Positions 1-7,309 of a stretch of DNA of 64,000 nucleotides are shown here, piece after piece (position 1 is the stretch's first letter; the number at the start of each line of letters is the position of its first letter). The notes beneath the pieces were generated by a model. That model was not told the origin of the DNA and did not search any database. It saw only the letters and a list, made by a program, of their open reading frames with translations. Source of the DNA: a bacterium. Its GTDB lineage: Bacteria > Verrucomicrobiota > Kiritimatiellia > CAIKKV01 > CAITUY01. Made by a program: the position numbers and the translations under genes. The stretch is from positions 1 through 64,000 of the forward strand of contig JBAXWB010000025.1 in assembly GCA_037128595.1 (NCBI GenBank), in the 5' to 3' direction.

Positions 1-860
1 GAAGATTCCCGCCAGCCATTAGCCAATGCTGTTGCATTGGCTAATGGCTGGCGGGCATTATAGAACACCAACATGCCGAGTTTCGGGATAGCGCCATTAT
101 AGGTCACGCTTGTCAGGCTGGCGCAACCTGAGAAGGCAAAATTTCCAATGGTTTTGACACCGGATCCGATCGATACGCTGGACAAACTGGTACAGTCCAG
201 GAAGGCCTTGTAGCCGACGCTAGTGACGCTGTCGGGGATCGTCACGCGGGTTAGACCGGTGCAGTGATTGAAGGCCCAGTGGCTAATGTGGGTGACACCG
301 CTGCCGATCGTCACACTCGTCAGCCCGGAACAGGTGGAGAAGGCGCCGATTCCCAGGTGTCTGACGCTGTCCGGGATGACCACCCGGGTCAGGCTTTTGC
401 AATGCGCAAAGGCCACCTCTCCAATGGAGGCAACGTTCTTGCCGATCGTCAGGCTGGTCAGGCTTGAACAACTGTGAAAGGCCCAATCGCCGATGCTGAG
501 GACGCTGTCGCCGATGGTCACATTGAACAGACCTGAGCAGTTCGCAAAGGCATTGCTGCTGATGCTGACGACATTGTTGCCGATCGTCACGCGGCTCAGC
601 CGGGTGCAATTCAGGAACGCGCCGGCCCCGATGGCCGTGACAGGGAGTCCGTCGATCGTGGCGGGGATGGTCACGACCCCGTCTTCTGCCAGGTATTTGG
701 TGAGCGTAATCGCGCCATCACTGGTCGTATAGGCATATTTGGGGGGCTCCACGGGTGGCGCGGTGATGACTCCGCTGCCATTGGACCCCGTCATCGCACC
801 GCTATTGGTGGTGAAGGGAAAGAGTTCGGCATGCCCGATGAGGGGATGGAGGGAGACCAT
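1..860 (-). CDS. BspA-type leucine-rich-repeat protein, fragment running off the window
   Basis: The minus strand is open from an ATG at 860 to the window edge, so the C-terminus is missing. After about 45 residues of Gly/Ser/Pro-rich sequence comes a DGAITLTKYL segment and then about nine 23-residue LRR_5 repeats of the form SVTIGxxVxSIGxxAFxxC. Such proteins are usually secreted or surface-exposed and bind other proteins or cells. No signal peptide is visible, and the proposed start codon lies inside the CATAGACC repeat tract, so the true 5' end may have been displaced or lost. The last visible codons (8-55) are a perfect palindrome rather than LRR. Reading frame and family are clear; start and integrity are uncertain. 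Confidence 0.75.
   Translation of the reverse strand, partial: MVSLHPLIGHAELFPFTTNSGAMTGSNGSGVITAPPVEPPKYAYTTSDGAITLTKYLAEDGVVTIPATIDGLPVTAIGAGAFLNCTRLSRVTIGNNVVSISSNAFANCSGLFNVTIGDSVLSIGDWAFHSCSSLTSLTIGKNVASIGEVAFAHCKSLTRVVIPDSVRHLGIGAFSTCSGLTSVTIGSGVTHISHWAFNHCTGLTRVTIPDSVTSVGYKAFLDCTSLSSVSIGSGVKTIGNFAFSGCASLTSVTYNGAIPKLGMLVFYNARQPLANATALANGWRES
8..55. repeat. Perfect 22-bp-arm palindrome inside the LRR reading frame
   Basis: Arms at 8-29 and 34-55 are exact reverse complements around a TGTT loop. The palindrome falls just after the last recognisable LRR repeat, where these proteins normally carry a short C-terminal segment. It looks like a REP-type sequence inserted in, or forming, the 3' coding end. 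Confidence 0.85.
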
Positions 861-1126
861 AGACCATAGACCATAGACCATAGAAAGACCATAGACCTTA
901 GACATTAGACCATAGACCTTAAAGAGACGAATCATGGCGCTGGAGCTCATGGTCGATGGTCTATGGTCTATGGTCGATGGTCTATTCATTTTCCGCAATA
1001 TATTATACTTTATTAATTAAAGATATATGCTAGTTATAGACTTTTCAGAGAGACAAATTATAGAGCGGAAGCTCATTGGTCGATGGTCTAATGTCTATGG
1101 TCTAAAGTCAATGATCTATGGTCTAT
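855..1126. repeat. CATAGACC repeat tract, left flank of the four-helix-bundle gene
   Basis: Short units of the type CATAGACCATAGAC occur in forward orientation at 856-915 and in inverted orientation (GGTCTATGG) at 951-988 and 1078-1125. A longer block at 1038-1090, beginning GACTTTTCAGAGAGAC, recurs nearly unchanged at 1588-1650 on the other side of the gene. The tract contains the start of the LRR fragment and the upstream in-frame ATG (1118) of the four-helix-bundle gene. Confidence 0.85.
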
Positions 1127-1129
1127 TTT

Positions 1130-1504
1130 ATGAGAGACTACACAAAAATCCTCGCCTGGAAAATGGCCGATGACCTTGTTGTTAATATTTATGAAGCCAG
1201 CAAAGGGTTTCCTAAAGATGAGCTTTATGCGCTAACAAGCCAACTTCGCCGAGCCGCCTATTCTGTTCCCTCAAATATTGTCGAAGGTTCATCCCGTGAG
1301 TCTAAAAAGGATTATCTGCACTTTCTCCACATTTCCCGCGGATCACTGAGCGAAACCCATTATTTCATCCATCTGGCCACCCGTCTTGGCTATATCACCG
1401 AGATAAACGCGGCCCCGCTCAGTTCAGCGGCCATCGAAACCCATCGCGTCCTCTCCGGATTAATTAAGGCGGTGACTAGGGAGACATTAGACAATCGACC
1501 ATAG
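1130..1504 (+). CDS. Four-helix-bundle protein (S23 / IVP / Avd-like family)
   Basis: The 124-residue product has the hallmarks of the family first found in 23S rRNA intervening sequences: an N-terminal LAWKMADDLV helix, the central QLRRAAYSVPSNIVEG motif at about residues 44-59, and a KDYLHFLHISRGSLSE helix at about 66-81. Members form small helical bundles that assemble into pentamers; most have no known role, but Avd, a relative, serves diversity-generating retroelements. The start at 1130 matches the family N-terminus; an in-frame ATG at 1118 lies in the repeat. The stop codon is also formed by repeat sequence (ACCATAGAC), so gene and repeats look like one unit. No reverse transcriptase gene is present here. 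Confidence 0.88.
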   Translation: MRDYTKILAWKMADDLVVNIYEASKGFPKDELYALTSQLRRAAYSVPSNIVEGSSRESKKDYLHFLHISRGSLSETHYFIHLATRLGYITEINAAPLSSAAIETHRVLSGLIKAVTRETLDNRP

Positions 1505-1675
1505 ACCTTAGAAAGACGATAGACCTTAGACATTCGACCATAGACTTTTCAGAGAGACTATAAAGGAGACCTTCGACATTCGACCATAGACCATAGACTT
1601 TTCAGATAGACAAATTATAGAGCGGAAGCTCATTGGTCTATGGTCTATAGTCGATGGTCTATGGTCTATAATCTA
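1482..1675. repeat. CATAGACC repeat tract, right flank of the four-helix-bundle gene
   Basis: This mirrors the left flank: forward CATAGACC units at 1498-1590, the GACTTTTCAGATAGAC block at 1588-1640, and inverted GGTCTATGG units at 1640-1672. It runs up to the stop codon of the GbsR-type gene at 1673. A second, partial copy of the long block lies at 1546-1560. Confidence 0.85.
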
Positions 1676-2176
1676 CTTCAGCATCAGCTTCACAATGGGA
1701 TTGTTCCAGGTGCTGTTCACCTTGGCTTGAAATTCGCGCAGGCGCTGCACCCTTCCCTGAATGAAGGGTGAGTTATCCGTTATGGGTTGTTTGTTATTGG
1801 GAGGAGATTTACGCAACTCGATCTCTGCCGTATCCAGCGATTGGGAGAGGGCGTCGAGGCGCTTGCCCATCACGTCAATCATGATGTTTTTAATGATCTG
1901 GCCGAAGTAGTCGTTGGCCGTGTAGAAGTCCTTGCGGTCGCCCTTGACCCAGACGCGCTGGACCGCCCCCCATTGCTCGAGCTGGCGCACCCCCATGCTG
2001 GCGGACCCTTTGCTGATCCCGAGCGCCTCCTTCATGTCGTCCAGGGTCCGGGCCTCCTCACTGAAGTAGAGGTAGGCGAAGATCTGGCCGACGACACGCC
2101 CCACCCCAAGGGCTTGGGTGGTATTGCCGGCATCCTCGATGAAACGCCTGATTATGGGCTGGTCTAGTGGACTCAT
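1673..2176 (-). CDS. GbsR/MarR-family transcriptional regulator
   Basis: This 167-residue protein has the winged-helix core of GbsR-type regulators. The segment VVGQIFAYLYFSEEARTLDD leads into LGISKGSASMGVRQLEQWG, the recognition helix region (about residues 47-66), and then VWVKGDRKDFY in the wing. GbsR proteins repress osmolyte-related or envelope genes in other bacteria; no target is evident here because neighbours on both sides are repeats. Residues 124-137 (1764-1806) are unusual: the codons for NNKQPITDNS match the TAACCCATAACTGATAAC intergenic repeat seen at 19772-19797, so a repeat appears to have entered the frame in a C-terminal linker. Family call firm, role unknown. Confidence 0.88.
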   Translation of the reverse strand: MSPLDQPIIRRFIEDAGNTTQALGVGRVVGQIFAYLYFSEEARTLDDMKEALGISKGSASMGVRQLEQWGAVQRVWVKGDRKDFYTANDYFGQIIKNIMIDVMGKRLDALSQSLDTAEIELRKSPPNNKQPITDNSPFIQGRVQRLREFQAKVNSTWNNPIVKLMLK

Positions 2177-2226
2177 TACTGTCAGTTGTTAAGTTGTTGG
2201 CAATGAACAGGATCAAGAAGGTTTTT

Positions 2227-2308
2227 CAGACAGAATAAATATAATGGCACAGAATGATAAGAGAGAGGGAATTCAAACCCCATTTTAAACATTCTGTTAA
2301 TTCTGTCT
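2227..2308. repeat. GACAGAAT-type inverted repeat, copy 1
   Basis: The left arm (2227-2256) contains CAGACAGAATAAATATAATG and CACAGAATG; the right arm (2290-2308) is CATTCTGTTAATTCTGTCT. Similar arms occur at 7087-7309, 22597-22668 and at 26060-26080 (single arm). This copy has only a short spacer between the arms. Confidence 0.75.
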
Positions 2309-2471
2309 AAAATCGAAATTTGGTTTAGGCGTCATTAATAACAAAGATGCTTCGCGCGGGATCTCGACATGCTGTCGCCCCGTCCATTATGCGAGGCAGG
2401 CAAACGGGAACGTTCAATATGTTTTGAACGATACGATTTGCCATAATATATTGCAAGCTTTTGAAAGCGAA

Positions 2472-2884
2472 TAAACCTCAGGTGGGCGCATGTGACTTCA
2501 GTAGGGCTTATTCACAGGCCCACAGCAAAACGGGAAAGATTTACCACGGAGACACAGAGCGGAAGTAGAAAGAGAAGAAAATGTTTAGCGATCTTTCCAA
2601 ATGGCGAGTACACCATTTGAAAAAATCGCTAAACACCTCTCCGGGAGTAATTCCAGGAGAAAGAGGAGATGGGACAACAAACAATACCTCTCCTCCTTCT
2701 GGCTGTTTCCTCCTCCACGAAACCGTGGCGTTTATTTTGGCCACGGTATTCCCGTGGACGAAATAAACGCCACATTGTATTTTCTGTCTCTGAGTCTCCG
2801 TGTCTCCGTGGTAAATCTTTTATCTTCGCCTTCATTTGAGGCACTGAAAACCCCTACTGAGCTCATATGCGCCCACCTCAGGTC
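2472..2884. repeat. Nested palindromic element (outer GGGCGCAT arms, inner CCACGGAG arms, two hairpins)
   Basis: Three levels of symmetry are visible. Outermost, ACCTCAGGTGGGCGCATGTG (from 2473) is mirrored near 2864-2884. Next, GATTTACCACGGAGACACAG (2538) is mirrored at 2797-2819. Inside are two hairpins: 2581-2634, with stems TGTTTAGCGAT...ATCGCTAAACA, and 2725-2772, with stems GTGGCGTTTATTT...AAATAAACGCCAC. Most of the 2177-2920 gap is this element; the rest holds the GACAGAAT repeat and a CGTTCAA...TTGAACG palindrome at 2410-2429. No gene is seen in the gap. Confidence 0.8.
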
Positions 2885-2920
2885 AGGTGCAGGGCATATG
2901 GGACGCCAGTGAATTATTCC

Positions 2921-3278
2921 CTACGCAGGCATGATTACCTTCAGCCCCTTAAAATAGTCCCGCAAATAGCCACGATCACGGGCGAGTAAACGATCGGCAT
3001 GAATCTGGGCATGCGCGCCGATCAGGAAATCAGGCATGACCCGCCCTTCCCTGCCACCCCGTTTCAAATAGTATTCGAAGTGCTTCCCGGCCAAGAGCGC
3101 GGATTCAAGCGTCGAGGGAATGAATTCCAATCGCCACTCCTTCAGAAATGACCGTAAATCGGCTTCACTCAAGGCGGGCCTTAGCTCGGCAAGCACACAT
3201 TCACACAGGATCAGGCGCCCCTCACCCATGGCTTTATATAGGGCCGTACTGGACGTGTCGGCATAATCCGCATCATCA
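2921..3278 (-). pseudogene. vapC: vapC-type PIN toxin, 3' part cut off by the IS21 element
   Basis: From 3278 down to the TAG at 2921 the minus strand encodes the last about 118 residues of a PIN-domain ribonuclease, including CECVLAELRPALS (conserved Glu) and MPDFLIGAHAQIHADRLLARD with the acidic residues of the C-terminal half. The missing N-terminus (MITAVDSSVLLDVLCD, with the first catalytic Asp) sits at 6550-6598 on the far side of the IS. Joining the two at the duplicated CATCA target restores one continuous 133-codon frame. VapC toxins cleave RNA, often initiator tRNA. In its present state the gene is split and should not give an active toxin. Confidence 0.88.
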
Positions 3279-3368
3279 TATGAGCGGCGGCGCGAACTTG
3301 TAGCTGGAGTGGCGGGACGAAGTTGTTGAGGGTGCCGGGATTCCTCCGGAACCCGGCAACCGGGATGA

Positions 3369-4100
3369 TTACTCGACCTTTCTTTCACGCATACGGTATG
3401 ACGGTCCATCAATAACGACGGACTCGGCGTGGTGAAGCACGCGATCAAGAACGGCAGCCGTGATCGTGACATCCCCGTTAAAGATATCCGGCCAGTGCTT
3501 GAACGCTTTGTTGGTTGTTATCAAAGTGGATCCTCGCTCATAGCGCAGGCTGAAGACCTGAAAGAGAAGGTCGGCTCCGAGCTTATCGATGGGCAGGTAT
3601 CCGAGCTCATCAATCAGCAGGATTTCCGGGCGTGTATAGCGTTTCAGGCAGGCTTTGAGCCGGTCTGTAGCCTGTGCTCCGACCAAGGTGTTGACGATGT
3701 CGACCGCAGAGGTATAGAGCACTGCGTGATCCTGTTGGCAGGCCTCGCAGGCCAAGGCGGTGGCCAGATGGGTTTTACCGGTTCCAACCCCGCCTATGAA
3801 CACCACATTCCCTTTGTCCTTGAGGAAGCCCAGCCGGAACAGATCCTGGATCTGTGGCCGGTTGATTTTCCGTGGCCAGTTCCAGTCGAACTGATCCAGT
3901 GCTTTCAAGACCGGGAAACGGGCTTGCTTGATGTGACGGGCCACCCGGTTGCCGTGGAGTCGGTTCCATTCACCCTCCATGAGGTGCTGAAGGAACTGGT
4001 GGTGAGTCCATTGTTTTCGGGCCGCTTCGGCAGCCAGGTCCTCATGGTTTTCGCCGCACCAGGCCAGTCGCAGATCGGTAAGCAGTTCGGGAAGTTTCAT
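3369..4100 (-). CDS. istB: IS21-family helper ATPase IstB
   Basis: IstB is a DnaC/DnaA-like AAA+ ATPase that assembles on target DNA, bends it and licenses IstA. The 243-residue protein has the N-terminal helical domain (to about 65), Walker A GGVGTGKTH at about 100-108, Walker B EILLIDELGYLP at about 158-169, sensor-like LITTNKAF near 196 and a C-terminal DRVLHHAESVVIDGPSYR segment typical of IstB. Its ATG overlaps the istA stop codon by four bases (4097-4100), which implies translational coupling. Length is close to the usual 250 residues and nothing appears missing. Confidence 0.97.
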   Translation of the reverse strand: MKLPELLTDLRLAWCGENHEDLAAEAARKQWTHHQFLQHLMEGEWNRLHGNRVARHIKQARFPVLKALDQFDWNWPRKINRPQIQDLFRLGFLKDKGNVVFIGGVGTGKTHLATALACEACQQDHAVLYTSAVDIVNTLVGAQATDRLKACLKRYTRPEILLIDELGYLPIDKLGADLLFQVFSLRYERGSTLITTNKAFKHWPDIFNGDVTITAAVLDRVLHHAESVVIDGPSYRMRERKVE

Positions 4101-5563
4101 TGGGCACCTTCTTCATAGATCGATAGATCAGCGGGCGGAAGTTCCAGCTCCAGCATATCACCGGCACGCGGCACATGCAGAACCCCTGGCTCTTGCCGCC
4201 TGAAGCGTTGGCGTTGCTCCAGGATATTGGCGATATACTCGCTGCTGAAGACTTGCAACTCGAAGGCGTCCTCCATGGCCAGACGCACCGCGTCCACCCC
4301 GTAGATTTCCGCGAGCCCCACGATCTTGCGCATATGCATCCTGGCGTTAGGACGCCGTTCCTGCATCTGGAGGTAGAACTCCTCGGCCTTGCTCCCGAGT
4401 TGGAGATAGCGTTGCCACATCGCCTGTTCCCGGGCTCCCCGTCGTTGCTGGATCAGCTCCCTCTCATGATCGGGATCCAGGACATCCAGATAACGTTCAT
4501 AGGAGCGTAAGGGTGACGCGATCAACACGTTGTTGTGATATATGGCCAACCGCTCGGGGTAGACCCGCACATTTACCCGGCTCCCTGCATATTTCGAGGG
4601 CACTGAATAACGATTGGTATCGAACACGATCCTGAACTGGCTGTTGGTCATTGTCTCGCGTGGTACGCCCACATCATAAAGGCCTGACTTCGGCAGGGGG
4701 GGCAACGTCTCCCCCTTGAACCGCTCATCCGGGGCCTGCCGTGTCGTCGCATGGATCCGCTGGTTGGCCACTTCGTCCCGCCAACGGTCTGCCGCCAACT
4801 GCACTGCGCTCAAGCTGTGGAGCTCCAGTCCGGCCAGGAAGCTTTTCTTCACATAGCCCACCGCATTCTCAACCCGGCCTTTCTCATTGGGCTTGCGCAC
4901 TCCGCACGCACGGGGCTCGAAGCCGTAATGCCGGGCGAAATCCTCGTAGCGCGGATGATACGTCGGAGGCTGTCCATAAGGATGTGACAGTACGGCCGTC
5001 TTCAGATTATCCAACATGATTTTCGCGGGGACACCCCCGAAAAACCGGAAGGCATTCTGATGGCAGGCCAGGAACTGCTCCATCGCCTCGCTGAGTGTGA
5101 ACTCCACGTACAGCCGGCGGCTATAGCACAGCACCATCACGAAGAAGCTCAGACGCCGCCGGGTATTCCCGATGGCGATACTTCCCGCATTGCCCCAGTC
5201 AACTTGCGCACACTCTCCCGGTGCAAACCCCAGTGTCAGGTGGGGCTGAACTTTCGCCGGACGAATCTGCCGGATGTATTCCTTCAGGATGCTGTAGCCG
5301 CCCGTGTACCCCGCCTCCCGAAGCCGGCGCATCACCTGCATCCCGGAGAGCGGATACTGCTCCAGCCACCGCGCAATATCTTTCTTGTGCCCATCCAACT
5401 TGCTCTCACGCCTGATCCCTTCGCGTGGACGGAAACTCTCCTGATCCAGCCAGTACCGAACCGTGCGCTCATCCAGTGACACCTCAGTGGCGATCTGCCC
5501 CGCCAACAGTTTATCCCGCACGCTCAACTCGTGGATCCGGTGATATGTCGTATAGTCGATCAC
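4097..5563 (-). CDS. istA: IS21-family transposase IstA
   Basis: This 488-residue protein is the DDE recombinase that cuts and joins the element ends. An N-terminal HTH (about 20-45, IATEVSLDERTVRYWLD) is followed by the RNase H-fold core with the triad at QVDWGNAG (Asp, about 121), IMLDNLKTAV (Asp, about 185) and NEKGRVENAVGYVKK (Glu, about 237). A C-terminal domain of about 200 residues follows. The chosen start is a GTG whose last three bases form the upstream gene's TGA (overlap 5560-5563). The frame is intact, so the element may still be mobile. Confidence 0.96.
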   Translation of the reverse strand: MIDYTTYHRIHELSVRDKLLAGQIATEVSLDERTVRYWLDQESFRPREGIRRESKLDGHKKDIARWLEQYPLSGMQVMRRLREAGYTGGYSILKEYIRQIRPAKVQPHLTLGFAPGECAQVDWGNAGSIAIGNTRRRLSFFVMVLCYSRRLYVEFTLSEAMEQFLACHQNAFRFFGGVPAKIMLDNLKTAVLSHPYGQPPTYHPRYEDFARHYGFEPRACGVRKPNEKGRVENAVGYVKKSFLAGLELHSLSAVQLAADRWRDEVANQRIHATTRQAPDERFKGETLPPLPKSGLYDVGVPRETMTNSQFRIVFDTNRYSVPSKYAGSRVNVRVYPERLAIYHNNVLIASPLRSYERYLDVLDPDHERELIQQRRGAREQAMWQRYLQLGSKAEEFYLQMQERRPNARMHMRKIVGLAEIYGVDAVRLAMEDAFELQVFSSEYIANILEQRQRFRRQEPGVLHVPRAGDMLELELPPADLSIYEEGAQ

Positions 5564-5880
5564 GCCCGCCTCCTCTCAGGCACGCTCAACACCTGGTAAA
5601 GCGGCGCTTCCCACGCCAGGAGTTCCTCCTCCACCAACCGTCTCCGGCTTGCCGCCAAATCCCCTTCCGACAGGTTCAGCTCCCGGCATAAACTCCGGTC
5701 CGAATAATACGACAGCCCTTCTGCATCACCCACCGTCACCAGAAACAAGTACAGCCCCCATACCGCCGCAGGGCACCGCCGGGTATACCCATCCCTCACC
5801 AGCCGGTGATCGACCCAACTGAACTGCTCCGGCACCCGCCTCACGCCTTCCTCACACAAGACCCGTTTCTCAACCCTCAT
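5560..5880 (-). CDS. Small HTH-like accessory protein of the IS21 element
   Basis: The product has 106 residues if started at the ATG at 5880, which has an AAGGAG site nine bases upstream; the frame is open to 5934. Visible features are an aromatic FSWVDHRLVRDGYTRRC segment, then WGLYLFLVTVGD and SDRSLCRELNLSEGDLAASR, which resembles the helix-turn-helix of primosomal or phage regulators, and a basic C-terminus. It starts seven bases after its upstream neighbour's stop and overlaps istA, so it is probably co-expressed. I do not recognise a named family. A regulator of transposition or a target-site factor would fit the position. Confidence 0.7.
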   Translation of the reverse strand: MRVEKRVLCEEGVRRVPEQFSWVDHRLVRDGYTRRCPAAVWGLYLFLVTVGDAEGLSYYSDRSLCRELNLSEGDLAASRRRLVEEELLAWEAPLYQVLSVPERRRA

Positions 5881-5884
5881 CTTT

Positions 5885-6367
5885 TTATCGCTCCTTTTCA
5901 GTTTTGACGCACACGATCCCTGGGCCTTTCCCAAGAATCATTTGTCCTCGACTGTGGAGCGATTTAAGAACTGGCTCAATGTCATCACGTAACACTCCGG
6001 AAACATGTGCAATCAGGCCGATAATCAGTGGATTTTGTTCAAGGCAGTCATCACGTAACACAACCGTCCCGGCGACAACATTCTGCGTGCCAACGACTTC
6101 CACAAGGCAGTCATCACGTAACACGGCCTCCCGCTCGCGCGATTCCTTCTGTCTTGCTCGCCACTGCCTGACTCGGTCAACTTCATCCGCCCTTTCCCTC
6201 GCGGTCATCATCCCTTTCGGCGATGTACGAAGTTTCGCCTGTGCCGCCCTATGACTCTCCCGCTGGCAAACCTTCTCCGTACAGTATTCCTGATGCCATC
6301 GGTTCCGGTAATCGGGGAGGAAGAACATATTGCAGTTATGGCACTTGTGCGGAACGGGACGTTTCAT
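5885..6367 (-). CDS. Cys-rich accessory protein of the IS21 element with repeated VLRDDCL segments
   Basis: The 160-residue product begins with a probable zinc-binding module: CHNC near residues 9-12 and CTEKVC near 29-34, with intervening aromatic and basic residues. A basic helix (about 50-78, rich in Arg, Lys, Glu) follows. Then VLRDDCL occurs twice and VLRDD a third time at about 22-residue spacing; at DNA level these are GTTACGTGATGACTGCC-type direct repeats on the minus strand (5979-5992, 6045-6060, 6106-6122). It is the first gene of the element, right behind the end repeat. Function unknown; DNA binding is plausible from the Cys module and basic helix. Confidence 0.7.
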   Translation of the reverse strand: MKRPVPHKCHNCNMFFLPDYRNRWHQEYCTEKVCQRESHRAAQAKLRTSPKGMMTARERADEVDRVRQWRARQKESREREAVLRDDCLVEVVGTQNVVAGTVVLRDDCLEQNPLIIGLIAHVSGVLRDDIEPVLKSLHSRGQMILGKGPGIVCVKTEKER

Positions 6368-6549
6368 CCGGCCATCTTCTTGGCCGCCTCAAAATACGTC
6401 ACCCAAATTCAGTGCAAAGAACAACCAACCAGGGGAAGAAAATGGGTTATTTGAAACCGGGAGAACTGAAGAAAATCAACCGACGAAGATCCGACTCACC
6501 AACATCTCCGTCCCGCCAGCCCAGCTACGCTATGGACTTGGCGTTGGTA

Positions 6550-6598
6550 CATCACATAACACATCGAGCAGAACCGATGAATCAACGGCCGTAATCAT
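6550..6598 (-). pseudogene. vapC: vapC-type PIN toxin, 5' fragment
   Basis: The ATG at 6598 overlaps the antitoxin stop codon (ATGA) and encodes MITAVDSSVLLDVLCD up to the IS border. Beyond the border the frame enters the element and stops within a few codons. The conserved first Asp of PIN domains is at residue 6. See the 3' part at 2921-3278. Confidence 0.88.
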
Positions 6599-6816
6599 CC
6601 GCGCACCTTCGCCAGATACTCATCCGTCCGCATCTTGCCGGGCAACCGCCCCCGCCCCCGCCACTTGCGGATCGGATCAAGGGTCACTTCCTTGTACCCC
6701 ACCAACTTCTGCCCCGAAAGGCCCAAATGGAGAATCACTCCAGGCACCAAGCCCAAGGCATCCCGCAAAGCTTTTGGGATGGTCACCTGCCCCTTTTCCG
6801 ACACAATTGTTTTCAT
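6595..6816 (-). CDS. vapB: AbrB/SpoVT-type antitoxin (VapB-like)
   Basis: The 73-residue protein opens with the swapped-hairpin DNA-binding motif MKTIVSEKGQVTIPKALRDA (residues 1-20), which identifies an AbrB-fold antitoxin, followed by LGLVPGVILHLGL and a basic C-terminal tail that would wrap its toxin. The start at 6816 fits the fold; the frame extends 17 codons further up but crosses the promoter. Its stop overlaps the vapC start, the usual order for antitoxin and toxin. With vapC broken, the antitoxin survives alone and may act only as an autorepressor. Confidence 0.92.
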   Translation of the reverse strand: MKTIVSEKGQVTIPKALRDALGLVPGVILHLGLSGQKLVGYKEVTLDPIRKWRGRGRLPGKMRTDEYLAKVRG

Positions 6817-6823
6817 GCTTTTA

Positions 6824-6852
6824 ATAGTAGGAATTCCTACTTTAAATGTCAA
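6824..6852 (-). promoter_or_regulatory. vapB promoter with palindromic operator
   Basis: On the minus strand TTGACA (6847-6852) and TACTAT (6824-6829) are separated by exactly 17 bases. The 16-bp perfect palindrome AGTAGGAATTCCTACT (6826-6841) covers the spacer and part of the -10 box, just upstream of the antitoxin ATG. This is the layout expected for an autorepressed toxin-antitoxin pair. Confidence 0.85.
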
Positions 6853-6867
6853 TCTTTGACCCCTCAC

Positions 6868-7086
6868 GCATCACTACCGCCGGCACCCTTCGACGGGTTC
6901 GGCCGGCTCACCGCAGGCGGCGGTTACTACAGGCGCTCCACTCCTGGTTCCCTTTGTAGTAGCCGCCGTGACGGCGGCATTGGTGCCTGACTGGGGCGCT
7001 TCCAGCTTTATAGGGGGATTTTCTATTGGCTATAGCCGTACGGGCCAACTTTCCGATGTTTGCTATCAAACATCGTTAGGAATTTC
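6868..7086. other. Intergenic region with REP-like hairpins
   Basis: There is no gene. 6878-6990 holds CG-rich inverted segments: GCCGGC...GGTTCGGCCGGC, and CTACTACAGGCGC...GTAGTAGCCGCC around a GCGGCGGTTACTA core. They resemble the nested module found inside the REP units of the neighbouring RAYT. Nothing further is recognised in 6991-7086. Confidence 0.55.
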
Positions 7087-7309
7087 GACAAAATGAACAA
7101 AATACACAGAATGAAGAGGAGTATAATCGGCGTCCTCGGATTCCTTTTCAAATTCTAAATGTTTCACGAATTTCTCATAGGGCAAGGGTTTTATATGGAG
7201 CTCATAAGGGTCACTTACAAAGTCCAGGCCCTATGTGAAATTCGTGAAACGCAGTCATAGAAAATAAGAGGCAACCGATTCGGGCGGCAGCATTCTATAA
7301 ATTCTGTCA
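7087..7309. repeat. GACAGAAT-type inverted repeat, copy 2, with an inner GTTTCACGAATTT hairpin
   Basis: Outer arms are GACAAAATGAACAAAATACA (7087) and CATTCTATAAATTCTGTCA (7291-7309). Inside, GTTTCACGAATTTCTCATAG (7160) pairs with CTATGTGAAATTCGTGAAAC (7231-7250). The inner stem begins like the GTTTCGCGATTTTT stems of the large two-hairpin elements, although the outer arms differ. 7310-7489 shows no gene. Confidence 0.75.

Larger units (their letters stand above)
3279..6549 (-). mobile_element. IS21-family insertion sequence with four genes, 5-bp target duplication
   Basis: The element is 3271 bp. CATCA precedes it (3274-3278) and follows it (6550-6554), and reconstruction of the interrupted vapC frame supports exactly these borders. 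Both ends begin TA and carry an imperfect inverted repeat whose best-conserved part is GTAGCTGG-x-TGGCGGGACG (about 3302-3323 and 6507-6528). All genes are on the minus strand in the order accessory gene, small HTH-like gene, istA, istB, with overlapping or nearly overlapping ends that suggest one transcript. IS21 elements normally carry only istA and istB. Confidence 0.88.

Noticed and set aside
855-1675. Possible diversity-generating retroelement, because of the Avd-like four-helix-bundle protein
   Set aside because: No reverse transcriptase gene and no template/variable repeat pair with adenine-specific differences was seen.
3429-4118. 229-codon open frame opposite istB
   Set aside because: Antisense of a complete AAA+ gene; no motif support.
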